This document shows, piece by piece, positions 1-8,216 of a stretch of 64,000 bases of DNA (position 1 is the stretch's first letter; the number at the start of each line of letters is the position of its first letter). The position numbers and the translations under genes are program-made. The notes below the pieces were generated by a model. That model saw nothing but the letters and a program-made list of their open reading frames with translations. It was not told the DNA's origin and did not search any database. Origin of the DNA: Chitinophagaceae bacterium (GTDB lineage: Bacteria; Bacteroidota; Bacteroidia; Chitinophagales; Chitinophagaceae); the NCBI GenBank assembly GCA_903642275.1, contig CAHJWK010000005.1:1-64000 (forward strand), read 5' to 3'.

Positions 1-1
1 A

Positions 2-262
2 TTATTATCATACATGTCGATCTTTCTTTTTACAAAAACATCAGGTAATATAACGCCTGAAAAAAGAAAACGAAACCGTATTTATATTATTTGCGGAATT
101 ATTATGATAGTATCTGTTATAGGCATTCCGGTTGATAGTATTCCTGCCGTTCACAAGCTTATATCGTTTCTTAAACCAACGCTGATTTTTGAAACACTGG
201 CGTTAGCGGCATTTGGTTTATCATGGTTAACCAAAGGAGAATTTTTATTAAAAGATAAATAA
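2..262 (+). CDS. Conserved membrane protein, 5' end outside window (partial)
   Basis: The reading frame is already open at base 2, four codons before the first ATG at 14, so this is probably the C-terminal part of a longer protein. Two hydrophobic segments are visible (about residues 23-40 and 55-72 counted from the ATG), separated by a short loop, and the protein ends in a basic/acidic tail LTKGEFLLKDK. The closing WLTKGE-x-LLKD pattern is, from memory, typical of a small hypothetical integral membrane family in Bacteroidota. No catalytic motif is seen and no function can be assigned. A 327-base gap follows. Confidence 0.55.
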   Translation, partial: LLSYMSIFLFTKTSGNITPEKRKRNRIYIICGIIMIVSVIGIPVDSIPAVHKLISFLKPTLIFETLALAAFGLSWLTKGEFLLKDK

Positions 263-589
263 CCATCCAGCTATATTTATTTTAAAACAATATTACGAGC
301 GTTACATGCAGGCCTTCATGCTTAATATTTTTTGATAAATGTCATGTATTCAAAATTTATTTTCCTGTAATGCTTGCCAACTCAAAAAAAAATCTTCTAT
401 TAGCTGAATAATTATTCAGATTTCTGTTACAAGTGTTTCCAACTCCTGTTAAAAACCGACAATATCTTTTGGTTTATTTTACTAACGTGTGTCCCGGTTT
501 GTGCAAATCTTTATTAAACACAGGATTTAAGTATTACATTATCCGGTAAGCCGAAAACGGAATCAAGAGTAGGCAGTTAAACAAACAAT
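263..589. other. Intergenic gap with a 16-bp perfect palindrome
   Basis: No ORF is supported in these 327 bases. The main structure is a perfect 16-bp palindrome at 404-419 (CTGAATAATTATTCAG), about 170 bases before the lysozyme gene. An A-run at 383-391 precedes it. I see no convincing terminator for the upstream gene. Confidence 0.4.
404..419. promoter_or_regulatory. Perfect 16-bp palindrome, possible operator
   Basis: The sequence CTGAATAATTATTCAG is identical to its reverse complement. Its length and symmetry suit a dimeric regulator, and it lies in the gap upstream of the lysozyme-holin pair. It is AT-rich, so chance or DNA structure is a real alternative. Confidence 0.25.
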
Positions 590-1123
590 ATGGCAGATTT
601 TAATCAGGCATTACAACTCGTTTTACAGAACGAAGGCGGTTATGTTAATGATCCCAATGATCCGGGAGGTGAAACCTATAAAGGTGTTTCCCGAAAAATG
701 AACAGTAACTGGATTGGCTGGACGTTGATTGATTTGCAGAAGAAGCAACCTAACTTTTCTGCTAACCTCGCAAATAACACTGAGCTGAATGCAGAGATAG
801 AGCAGTTTTATAAAGTAGGTTATTGGGACACTGTAAAAGGCGCTGATATAACCGAGCAGCGCGTTGCAAACTGTATTTTTGATTTTGGTGTTAATGCAGG
901 TGTTGGTACCAGCGTTATATTAGCTCAAAAGGTTACCGGTGTTAATGAAGATGGTGTCATGTCACCAGATTCGGTATCAGCTGTCAATAACATGGATCCT
1001 GATCAATTCATAGCCTATTTTACACTTGCCAAAATTGCACGGTTTATAAATATTGTAGAAAGAAGGCCATTAAGTAAAAAATATTTTTATGGCTGGATAC
1101 GCCGTGCCTTAGGTGTTAATTAA
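590..1123 (+). CDS. GH108 family lysozyme (phage-type endolysin/secretion activator)
   Basis: This 177-residue protein matches the glycoside hydrolase 108 family (N-acetylmuramidases first described as secretion activator protein/ZliS). The N-terminal catalytic signature is visible as NEGGYVNDPNDPGGETYKG, with Glu15 of NEGGY the expected catalytic acid. The C-terminal half (about 85-175) fits the peptidoglycan-binding domain usually paired with GH108, including the CIFDFGVNAG stretch. There is no signal peptide, so export would need a holin, and one is encoded 24 bases downstream. The size is normal for the family. Such genes are typical of phages and of systems that open the wall for large secreted assemblies. 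No other phage gene is nearby. Confidence 0.88.
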   Translation: MADFNQALQLVLQNEGGYVNDPNDPGGETYKGVSRKMNSNWIGWTLIDLQKKQPNFSANLANNTELNAEIEQFYKVGYWDTVKGADITEQRVANCIFDFGVNAGVGTSVILAQKVTGVNEDGVMSPDSVSAVNNMDPDQFIAYFTLAKIARFINIVERRPLSKKYFYGWIRRALGVN

Positions 1124-1147
1124 ATCAATAATTATAAAAAATTTACC

Positions 1148-1651
1148 ATGAGTTTTATAACAGACCTGTTTTCCGGCGGAGCATCTAAGCTGGTTGATTC
1201 CGTTGGTAATACTTTGGATAAAGTAATAACAACTAAAGCTGAAAAAATGCAGCTGGATAATGAAATGGCCAAGGCAGAAATGGATTACCAGGAAGATATG
1301 CAAAAGCTTTCTATTGAAGAAAGGCAGCTTATGTATGCAGATACTGCAAGTGCCCGCCAGCGTGAAATAGCTATAGCTCAAAACCCCAATGCGACTAAGC
1401 TTAGTAAAAATATTACGTATTATCTTGCTATTGCAGGCACAGTGTTATGCTTTGCTATGTTTTATATTTTGATTTTTACAAAGCAGTTAGATAATGATGA
1501 TGGCAAAAAGCAAATCGTAATGTATATTCTTGGTGTTTTAAGCGCATTGCTAACACAGGTATATGGTTATTACTTTGGTTCTTCAGCAGGCAGTGCAGCA
1601 AAAAGCCAGACTATAGATCAACAGCTTAAAGCTAGCGCAGACAATAAGTAA
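1148..1651 (+). CDS. Holin-like protein (3-TM / GTA holin type)
   Basis: The 167-residue product has a charged, mostly helical N-terminal region (about 20-85, likely coiled coil: KAEKMQLDNEMAKAEMDYQE) and two clear hydrophobic segments at about 92-110 and 123-143. It ends with the GSSAGSAAKSQTI motif typical of the 3-TM holin (GTA holin) family. Holins form lesions in the inner membrane that let signal-less endolysins reach the wall. Its position right after a signal-less GH108 lysozyme makes the pairing strong. It is probably co-transcribed with that gene. A repurposed, non-lytic export role is possible. Confidence 0.75.
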   Translation: MSFITDLFSGGASKLVDSVGNTLDKVITTKAEKMQLDNEMAKAEMDYQEDMQKLSIEERQLMYADTASARQREIAIAQNPNATKLSKNITYYLAIAGTVLCFAMFYILIFTKQLDNDDGKKQIVMYILGVLSALLTQVYGYYFGSSAGSAAKSQTIDQQLKASADNK

Positions 1652-1819
1652 AATTATATAGCTAAAGTAGCAGCTTGCTATATATTAAGCAGGAGTAATT
1701 AATATTGGCTTTACTATCATTTACCTGGTAGCAGGAATGGATGTTTATTTATTCATTAGTAAATATTATCTGCAAATCTGTAAAGAAGATTATAGCGATG
1801 TATGTAATTTTTAAAATAA

Positions 1820-1850
1820 AAGGCAGGAACAATACCGAAAACCCTGCCTT
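1820..1850. terminator. Stem-loop after the lysozyme-holin pair
   Basis: AAGGCAGG at 1820-1827 pairs perfectly with CCTGCCTT at 1843-1850 across a 15-base loop, and is flanked by A-rich DNA on both sides. It lies between the holin and the next gene. The loop is long and the T-run weak, so it is a tentative terminator. Confidence 0.4.
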
Positions 1851-1885
1851 AAAAATCATTTATAGAGTAGGTACTAAAATTATTT

Positions 1886-3472
1886 ATGTTATTTGCTGAT
1901 TTGCATGCACACTCCTTTTTACGGCCATTTGAAAGTCGTGCAACTGATGATGAAGCTATGAGTGATGATCCTAACAACGTCACTTCTATATGGAATGAAT
2001 ATAACCTGCCTAAAGATAGCTTGCGCCATATCATCAGCGTACATGCCGGCTTTACCACGTATTCGCAATCAGATTTTACAAGTACGATAAACAGTGCTGT
2101 AAGGCTTATCGGCGTTTCATTGTATCCGCCGGAAAGTGGTTTTTTCAGAATACCCAATTCAACAACTTTTGACAAAATTCTTGGCTTGTTACGCGTAAAA
2201 GATTTTGCTGAGCTTGAATTAGGTACTGTTATTTCAAGCTTTACAAAAAATAATATAAAAAAAATAAAGGCCGATGTATATGATTATTTTAAAGAAACAT
2301 TGGCCCAGTTAAATTACATTAAGAACGGCCCTTTTATTCCTGATGCTTCACAATGTATAGGTACTACTTATACGCAAATAAAAAAAGCATCGTATAAGAT
2401 TGTAGAAAAAGGAGATGATGTAGATCTTATAAGTTCAGATCAGGCAATCCAAATTTTTTTAAATATTGAAGGTGGCAACTGCTTATGGAGTAATACAACA
2501 TTTATAAATGGTGATACGTACAATGGCCGCAACTTTGATAAGCACATCAGTAACGAGCAGTTGCTTGCTTACCAGGCTTTGAATGGTGTCGATTTTCGCA
2601 ATCATATCACGACAGACTTAGTTGAAAATCATCCTGAAACCATGAATGCATTGTGGAGCAAAGATGCCTGTGATATGGTGATGCAAAACCTAAAACAACT
2701 TATCAGCGGTGCAAAGTTTTTTTCATTTACTGTAGCGCATCATTATTATAATGGTTTATGCGGGCATTGCGATAGCCTGCAGCCAATAACAAAACTGGGG
2801 CTTACTGATCAAAGCTTTGGCAAAGACAGCGATATAACACCACTTGGTTATATGGTGATTAATGAACTGCTGAAGAATAATGTATTGGTTGATGTGAAGC
2901 ACATGAGCTGGAAAGCAAGGCAAAGTTATTATCGCTTTCGGGCTAACAATTACCCGCACATACCAATTGTATGGTCTCATGCATGTGTGAGTGGGCGCAA
3001 AGCGGTTGGCGATACAGATTCAATTAACACATGGGATCCGAACCCGTTTTATCAGCAAAATTTAAACATGTTTGATGATGATATTTTTGAAACCGTAAGA
3101 AGTAATGGCATGATAGGTATTGAGTTTGACCAGCGTATAAATGGTGTCCAGGCTTCAAACATTCAAACCTTATGGAAGCATTTCCAGTACATAGCTGAAC
3201 TGATAGCTGCAATGCCAAGAACACCTGAGGCAACAGTATGGGATCATACAAGTTTGGGAACTGATTTTGATGGGGTAATACATCCTGTTGACCAGTTTCA
3301 AACTTATCGCGACATGAATAAGTTTGAAGATTTTTTACTTAAAAAAATTACAGTGTACATGCAACATCCGCCGGCTGATTTTCAGCAACAGGATTTGCTT
3401 GAACCAGACGAAATATTAATGAGGTTGGGCTTTAAAAATTTAGTGTGGTTTATAAAACAGTATTTAAAATAA
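1886..3472 (+). CDS. M19-like membrane dipeptidase-family amidohydrolase
   Basis: This 528-residue protein has the metal-site signatures of the renal dipeptidase (M19) amidohydrolase fold. These are DLHAH at the N-terminus (Asp5, His7, His9), VDVKHMS in the middle, WSHACVSG, GIEFDQ, and LGTDFDGV near the C-terminus. It is longer than classical M19 enzymes (about 350-400 residues), with extra sequence at roughly 60-230. No signal peptide is seen, so it appears cytoplasmic unless exported non-classically. It would hydrolyse dipeptides or related amide substrates; the actual substrate cannot be read from sequence. It follows the lysozyme-holin pair by 234 bases and precedes a papain-like protease, which suggests a wall or peptide theme. 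Confidence 0.8.
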   Translation: MLFADLHAHSFLRPFESRATDDEAMSDDPNNVTSIWNEYNLPKDSLRHIISVHAGFTTYSQSDFTSTINSAVRLIGVSLYPPESGFFRIPNSTTFDKILGLLRVKDFAELELGTVISSFTKNNIKKIKADVYDYFKETLAQLNYIKNGPFIPDASQCIGTTYTQIKKASYKIVEKGDDVDLISSDQAIQIFLNIEGGNCLWSNTTFINGDTYNGRNFDKHISNEQLLAYQALNGVDFRNHITTDLVENHPETMNALWSKDACDMVMQNLKQLISGAKFFSFTVAHHYYNGLCGHCDSLQPITKLGLTDQSFGKDSDITPLGYMVINELLKNNVLVDVKHMSWKARQSYYRFRANNYPHIPIVWSHACVSGRKAVGDTDSINTWDPNPFYQQNLNMFDDDIFETVRSNGMIGIEFDQRINGVQASNIQTLWKHFQYIAELIAAMPRTPEATVWDHTSLGTDFDGVIHPVDQFQTYRDMNKFEDFLLKKITVYMQHPPADFQQQDLLEPDEILMRLGFKNLVWFIKQYLK

Positions 3473-3661
3473 AATACACAAGCAAAAGCGCTTGAAAATA
3501 AAATTAAAATTTGCTTGTATCTTATTGATGTCCGTTAAAAAATTAAGTGCAACAGAACATCAGTATCAAACAAAAAAATATTGCTTCCATCATACTTTAA
3601 ATAACGATTCATACAATAACAATTCTCGTCTCTCAATTTTATCATTTATAAAACACACATT

Positions 3662-4486
3662 ATGTCAATTATTGTAAAACATTTTGGCTGGCAGCCGGAT
3701 TTGCCTGACCAGCGGGATTTTACTTACAAAGCACCACCTGCTTACACAAAAGCACCTCCTTCAAAAGTTGATTTACGCAATCAATGCCCAGCTGTTTATG
3801 ATCAGGGTCAACTGGGTAGTTGCACAGCTAATGCTATCGGCGCTGCTATGGAATTTGAAATAATGAAACAAAACGCTGCAGATGCATTTATGCCTTCGCG
3901 TCTTTTTATTTATTACAATGAACGTGTGATGGAGCAATCGGTTGGCACGGATAGCGGTGCACAAATACGTGATGGTATAAAATCAGTAAATCAGCAAGGC
4001 GTTTGCCCTGAAGAAATGTGCCCATATAATATTGCAAGGTTTACTCATAAGCCTTCTAAAAAATCTTACAACAATGCACTTAAACATAAAGCATTATCCT
4101 ACCAGCGCGTTGACCGTGACCTTAACCAAATGAAAGGTTGTCTCGCTTCCGGTTATCCGTTTGTGTTTGGCTTTACTGTATATGATGGGTTTGAAAGTGA
4201 AGTGGTTGCTCAAACAGGCGAGCTTAATATGCCTGGTAAACAGGAAAAAGTGGTAGGCGGCCATGCAATAATGTGTGTTGGCTATGATGACAAAACAAGC
4301 CGCTTTATAATCCGCAACAGTTGGGGTGATGGCTGGGGAATGGCTGGTTATTTTACTATGCCTTATGCCTACATTACAAATGAGAATTTATCAGATGATT
4401 TTTGGACAATACGTATTGTAGAAGATGATGGTCCAACACCATCTCCGGCTCACCCGAAAAAGCATAGAAGAAAAAGAAAAAAATAA
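3662..4486 (+). CDS. Papain-like (C1A) cysteine protease without signal peptide
   Basis: The full catalytic set of the C1 peptidase family is visible. Gln48 lies in YDQGQLGSC for the oxyanion hole, Cys54 is in GSCTA, His201 in GGHA, and Asn219 in RNSWGDGWG. The protein has no secretion signal and no obvious propeptide. It begins with the HFGWQPDLPDQRDF segment common to bacterial and viral C1 proteins of this group. The last 20 residues are very basic (HPKKHRRKRKK). The start ATG lies in a poorly structured upstream region. The lack of a signal peptide matches the preceding three genes, which is unusual for a papain-like enzyme in this phylum. It may act on intracellular targets or leave the cell through lysis. 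Confidence 0.87.
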   Translation: MSIIVKHFGWQPDLPDQRDFTYKAPPAYTKAPPSKVDLRNQCPAVYDQGQLGSCTANAIGAAMEFEIMKQNAADAFMPSRLFIYYNERVMEQSVGTDSGAQIRDGIKSVNQQGVCPEEMCPYNIARFTHKPSKKSYNNALKHKALSYQRVDRDLNQMKGCLASGYPFVFGFTVYDGFESEVVAQTGELNMPGKQEKVVGGHAIMCVGYDDKTSRFIIRNSWGDGWGMAGYFTMPYAYITNENLSDDFWTIRIVEDDGPTPSPAHPKKHRRKRKK

Positions 4487-4541
4487 CACAGATATAATCC
4501 CTGCTGCATTTTATGTAAATTGATTTATTCAATTTGCATAC

Positions 4542-5537
4542 ATGAAATGGCTTCTGTTTTTACTACTTTTTATTTATGTTGATGATGTTGTTGCGCAACC
4601 ACATCCGGTTATTCAAATCAACGATTCGCTTACTGCGCACCGTTATGAATTTTCTGCGCTTGCCAAATGGCGCAATACAATTGTGCTTGTTCCTCAAAAC
4701 AGGAGAAATATAATTGATTCCATTTATTTTATTGATACCGTTGAAATAGCTGCATCGTTTAACAACAATGCTTATGTAAAACATACTGCGTTTTATATTG
4801 ATGATTTTACACATGTTGGTCCACGTAAAGATTCTTTATTCATTAATAAAAAAGTACTGATAAACAACTATGATGGCTTTGAAGCTGCTGTTGTAAAAAA
4901 TGATACTATCTTTTTTTCGCTTGAATCAGATACCAGCTTTTGCTATCTTATCAAAGGCATCATCAATCAAAACAAAAAAACAATACATATTCTTGAAGAC
5001 ACACAGCATATACCAAATACTTACAACATCAATAATGCAGGTTATGAAAGCCTTGCATTATTGCCACATAAAAACCAATTGCTTGCTTTTTTTGAATGTA
5101 ATAAAGACACTGTTAATGCAAGTGCATTCTTGTTTTCACCTTCCTTAAAAACAAAAGCCAAAGCACTGAAATGGGCTGAGCCGCTGTATTTCAGGGTTAC
5201 TGATGTATATGCTTTGAATGATAGTGAACTAATTGGAATAAACCGTTTGTTTACTTTACCAAACTATACAGGTGAACGCGATGATTATTTGAAAGATGTT
5301 GACATAACAAAAGTAAAACAACAGTTAACCAATGGCGGCACGCTTGATTATTGCTTTGACCAACTTATAAAAATCATCATACGTAAAAATAAACTGTATT
5401 GGCAACCGGTTGCTTTTATCTCTTTAAATCTTCTTGATAATTATGAAGGAATTGTGCCCTTTAATAAAGGTGTGTTAATGGTGGTTGATGGTGAACCGGG
5501 CAATGTGCCATGCAAACTGGTTTATTTGCGTTTATAG
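4542..5537 (+). CDS. Secreted propeller-like protein (phytase/SdiA-regulated-like), uncertain
   Basis: A signal peptide is clear: MKWLLFLLLFIYVDDVVAQ, cleaved near residue 19. The mature part of about 310 residues consists of repeated beta-strand blocks with the recurring patterns YDGFEAAV, NAGYESLALLP and NYEGIVPF, which resemble the acidic strand motifs of esterase-like phytase and SdiA-regulated beta-propellers. I do not recognise a specific enzyme. It stands alone between the protease and the SPFH gene, with gaps of 55 and 54 bases. Only the secretion signal and likely propeller fold are supported. Confidence 0.5.
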   Translation: MKWLLFLLLFIYVDDVVAQPHPVIQINDSLTAHRYEFSALAKWRNTIVLVPQNRRNIIDSIYFIDTVEIAASFNNNAYVKHTAFYIDDFTHVGPRKDSLFINKKVLINNYDGFEAAVVKNDTIFFSLESDTSFCYLIKGIINQNKKTIHILEDTQHIPNTYNINNAGYESLALLPHKNQLLAFFECNKDTVNASAFLFSPSLKTKAKALKWAEPLYFRVTDVYALNDSELIGINRLFTLPNYTGERDDYLKDVDITKVKQQLTNGGTLDYCFDQLIKIIIRKNKLYWQPVAFISLNLLDNYEGIVPFNKGVLMVVDGEPGNVPCKLVYLRL

Positions 5538-5591
5538 TAAAGCTTTCAGTTCATAATAAAGCAAGCATTACTTTCATGCAAAATTTGTTTT

Positions 5592-6494
5592 ATGGCACTT
5601 ATAATCATCGGGTTTATTATAATTTTTTCTGCAGGATTTTTAAGAAGCAACCAGGCATTACATCGTTTTATAAACACAGTTCGCATTATTGGGTTAATAG
5701 TAGTTCTGCTAGGTGTACTTACAGCTTGCATTGTACAGATTGATGCTGGTGAAATTGGTGTACAGAAATTGTTTGGTAAGATTCAGAACAATGTTTTGTA
5801 CAGCGGATTGCATTTTATCAATCCATTAGTTGAAGTTGAACATCTTGATATAAAAACGCAGAATTATACCATGAGCGGTGTAACAGATGAAGGCACGAAA
5901 GCTGGCGACGATGCTATAAAGGTTTTGTCTGCTGACGGACTTGAGGTTACCATTGATCTTTCTGTTTTATATCACGTTGTTCCTGATGAAGCGCCACGCT
6001 TACTGCAGCAAACAGGAATAGATTATGAAGATAAAATCGTACGTCCTGTTACACGCACACGCATAAGAGACAATGCTGTTTATTATGATGCCGTATCACT
6101 GTTTTCCACGAAACGCGATGAGTTTCAGCAACGCATTTATAAGACCATCGAAACAGATTTCAGAGAAAGAGGTTTACTGCTGGAAAATTTACTGATACGT
6201 AATATAACCTTACCTGCAAGTGTTAAGCAATCCATCGAGCAGAAAATAAGTGCGGAGCAGGATGCGCAAAAGATGCAGTTTGTATTACAGAAAGAACAAC
6301 AGGAAGCGCAACGCAAACGCATTGAAGCGCAAGGTATATCTGATTATCAAACTATCATCAGCCAGAGCTTAACAGATAAGCAATTGCAATATGAAAGAAT
6401 AAAGGCACAACTTGAAATCGCAAAATCACCCAATACAAAAATTATAGTCATGGGCAATGGTAATACGCCACTCATTATGGATACTCAAAAATGA
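5592..6494 (+). CDS. SPFH/band 7 (prohibitin-like) membrane protein
   Basis: The 300-residue protein has two N-terminal hydrophobic segments (about 1-16 and 29-48). A prohibitin/band 7 domain follows (about 50-220), recognisable by IDAGEIGVQKLFGKI, SADGLEVTIDLSVLYHV and RNITLPASVKQSIEQKISAEQDA. The long charged helix after it (about 205-275) is rich in Glu, Gln and Lys and fits the coiled coil through which these proteins form large membrane rings. They organise membrane microdomains and often chaperone or restrain FtsH-type proteases. The size is typical. The OsmC gene starts 24 bases downstream. Confidence 0.9.
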   Translation: MALIIIGFIIIFSAGFLRSNQALHRFINTVRIIGLIVVLLGVLTACIVQIDAGEIGVQKLFGKIQNNVLYSGLHFINPLVEVEHLDIKTQNYTMSGVTDEGTKAGDDAIKVLSADGLEVTIDLSVLYHVVPDEAPRLLQQTGIDYEDKIVRPVTRTRIRDNAVYYDAVSLFSTKRDEFQQRIYKTIETDFRERGLLLENLLIRNITLPASVKQSIEQKISAEQDAQKMQFVLQKEQQEAQRKRIEAQGISDYQTIISQSLTDKQLQYERIKAQLEIAKSPNTKIIVMGNGNTPLIMDTQK

Positions 6495-6498
6495 TAAA

Positions 6499-6506
6499 TA
6501 CTTTTG
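6499..6506 (+). promoter_or_regulatory. Bacteroidota -7 box (TAnnTTTG) before the OsmC gene
   Basis: TACTTTTG fits the Bacteroidota housekeeping -7 consensus TAnnTTTG. It lies 12 bases before the chosen ATG at 6519, which would leave a very short leader. No clear -33 TTTG element is seen at the expected distance. Confidence 0.35.
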
Positions 6507-6518
6507 CGCAAATTTTTT

Positions 6519-6947
6519 ATGATCAAAGTTGAACTGGCGCGTGTACATGGCGATTATGGTTTTGAAGTAACAGATGCGTATGGACAATCAGTAAAAATTG
6601 ATAATAGTCCTGATCATGGTGGTGATAATTTTGGCGTACGCCCAATGCAATTAATGCTGATGGCTTTAGCGGGTTGCAGCGGCATGGACGTAATCTCCAT
6701 CTTAAAAAAACAAAAACAAAACATTACAGATTATAAAACCATTGTACATGGCGAAAGAGAAGCCGGTACTGAAACTTCTTTATGGAAGTATATAGAACTT
6801 GAATTTATTATTTATGGTGATGTGGATGAAAGCAAAGCACAGCGTGCAGTAGAGTTATCTGTCAATAAATATTGCTCTGTTGCAGGAACGCTGAAAAAAG
6901 CCGGTGCTGAAATTAGGTGGAAAGTAAAGGTTGAAAAATCAAATTAA
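6519..6947 (+). CDS. OsmC family peroxiredoxin-like protein
   Basis: The sequence fits the OsmC/Ohr fold family, in the YhfA-like branch. It has GGDNFGVRPMQLMLMALAGCSGMD containing the first conserved cysteine, and NKYCSVAGTL containing the second. These two cysteines form the redox pair that reduces organic hydroperoxides in characterised members. A TTG at 6504 would add MRKFF, but the ATG at 6519 gives the usual family N-terminus and sits just after a promoter-like box, so I chose it (142 residues). The protein has no signal peptide. It is co-oriented with the SPFH gene. Confidence 0.87.
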   Translation: MIKVELARVHGDYGFEVTDAYGQSVKIDNSPDHGGDNFGVRPMQLMLMALAGCSGMDVISILKKQKQNITDYKTIVHGEREAGTETSLWKYIELEFIIYGDVDESKAQRAVELSVNKYCSVAGTLKKAGAEIRWKVKVEKSN

Positions 6948-7034
6948 TAGTACTTTGTTTTATTTTATTACTTCGTGTCCTCGTGCCTTAGTGATAAATT
7001 ATTCAAATACAAAACAGAATATAAATAAACAGTG

Positions 7035-8216
7035 ATGAGCAACTCCATCAATAATAAGTTAAACCCGATAACCGAAGCCATACGCATACAAATTCCACGA
7101 ACAAATGAACAGGAACATTCAACACCATTATACTTAACAAGCAGCTTTCGGTTTGATGAAGCTGAAACCATGCGTGCTGCATTTGCAGATGAAAATGACG
7201 AAAATATTTACAGCCGTTTCAGTAATCCGAATGTTGATGAGTTTATAAAAAAAATGTGTGTATTGGAAGGTGCTGAAGCTGGCTTTGCAACAGCAACCGG
7301 AATGGCCGCAGTGTTTGCATCTATGTTTGCATTGCTTAAACAAGGCGACCATTTAATATGCTGCAGTTCTGTGTTTGGAAGTACACATACAATGGTTACA
7401 AAATTTCTTCCGCGTTATGGTATTGAAACAACCTTTGTTGCTGCAAACGATAAAGATGCGTGGGAAAAAACGGTGAAGACAAACAGCAAAATGGTTTACC
7501 TGGAAACACCAACCAATCCGCAATTAGAAATTATAGACCTGGAATGGGCTGGAAATTTTTGTAAGCAACATAACCTTATTTTAAATGTTGATAACTGTTT
7601 TGCAACGCCGTTAATACAAAAGCCTATTGATTATGGCGCCGATTTAATTGTACATTCAGCAACAAAATGGATTGATGGGCAAGGTCGCGTATTAGGCGGC
7701 ATAGTGGTTGGTAAAGCTGATTTAATAAAAGAGATATTTATGTTCAGCAGAAATACAGGCCCATCTTTATCACCATTCAATGCATGGGTTTTAAGCAAGA
7801 GTTTAGAAACATTGGATGTGCGTTTGCAGCGGCATTGCGAGAATGCGATGAAGGTTGCATTGGCATTAAAGCAACATAAAAATGTTTCACGGGTTAAGTA
7901 TCCGTTTTTAGAAGATCATCCACAATATGCCATTGCAAAAAAACAAATGAAAGCCGGCGGTGGCATTGTATGTTTTGAAGTTAACGGCGGCATTGAAAAA
8001 GGAAGACGATTTTTAAACAACTTGAAGATGCTTTCTATGACGGCAAACCTTGGCGATACACGAAGCATCGCATCGCATCCTGCAAGTACTACGCATTCAA
8101 AATTATCTGAAGAAGAAAGATTAAGCGTTGGTATAACGCCTGGTTTAATAAGAATTTCTGTCGGGCTTGAATATGCAGATGATATTATTAATGATGTAAT
8201 GCAAGCGCTGGATTGA
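7035..8216 (+). CDS. metZ: O-succinylhomoserine sulfhydrylase-type PLP enzyme
   Basis: This is a Cys/Met-metabolism PLP-dependent enzyme (trans-sulfuration family) of normal length (393 residues). The Schiff-base lysine is in HSATKWIDGQGRVLGG (Lys211). Other family marks are NIYSRFSNPNVDEF near the N-terminus, ATGMAAVFA, YLETPTNP and ANLGDTRSIASHPASTTH. The YSRFSNPN and GQGRV variants suit the MetZ branch, which makes homocysteine directly from O-succinylhomoserine and sulfide, rather than cystathionine gamma-synthase, although the branches are close. A GTG at 7032 directly precedes the ATG. The stop codon overlaps the next start as TGATG, which indicates translational coupling. Confidence 0.85.
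   Translation: MSNSINNKLNPITEAIRIQIPRTNEQEHSTPLYLTSSFRFDEAETMRAAFADENDENIYSRFSNPNVDEFIKKMCVLEGAEAGFATATGMAAVFASMFALLKQGDHLICCSSVFGSTHTMVTKFLPRYGIETTFVAANDKDAWEKTVKTNSKMVYLETPTNPQLEIIDLEWAGNFCKQHNLILNVDNCFATPLIQKPIDYGADLIVHSATKWIDGQGRVLGGIVVGKADLIKEIFMFSRNTGPSLSPFNAWVLSKSLETLDVRLQRHCENAMKVALALKQHKNVSRVKYPFLEDHPQYAIAKKQMKAGGGIVCFEVNGGIEKGRRFLNNLKMLSMTANLGDTRSIASHPASTTHSKLSEEERLSVGITPGLIRISVGLEYADDIINDVMQALD

Noticed and set aside
590-1651. Complete prophage
   Set aside because: Only the lysis pair is phage-like; no structural, packaging, replication or integration genes are seen in the window.
3492-3677. 61-codon ORF before the papain-like gene
   Set aside because: It starts with TTG, overlaps the true start of the protease and has no coding character.
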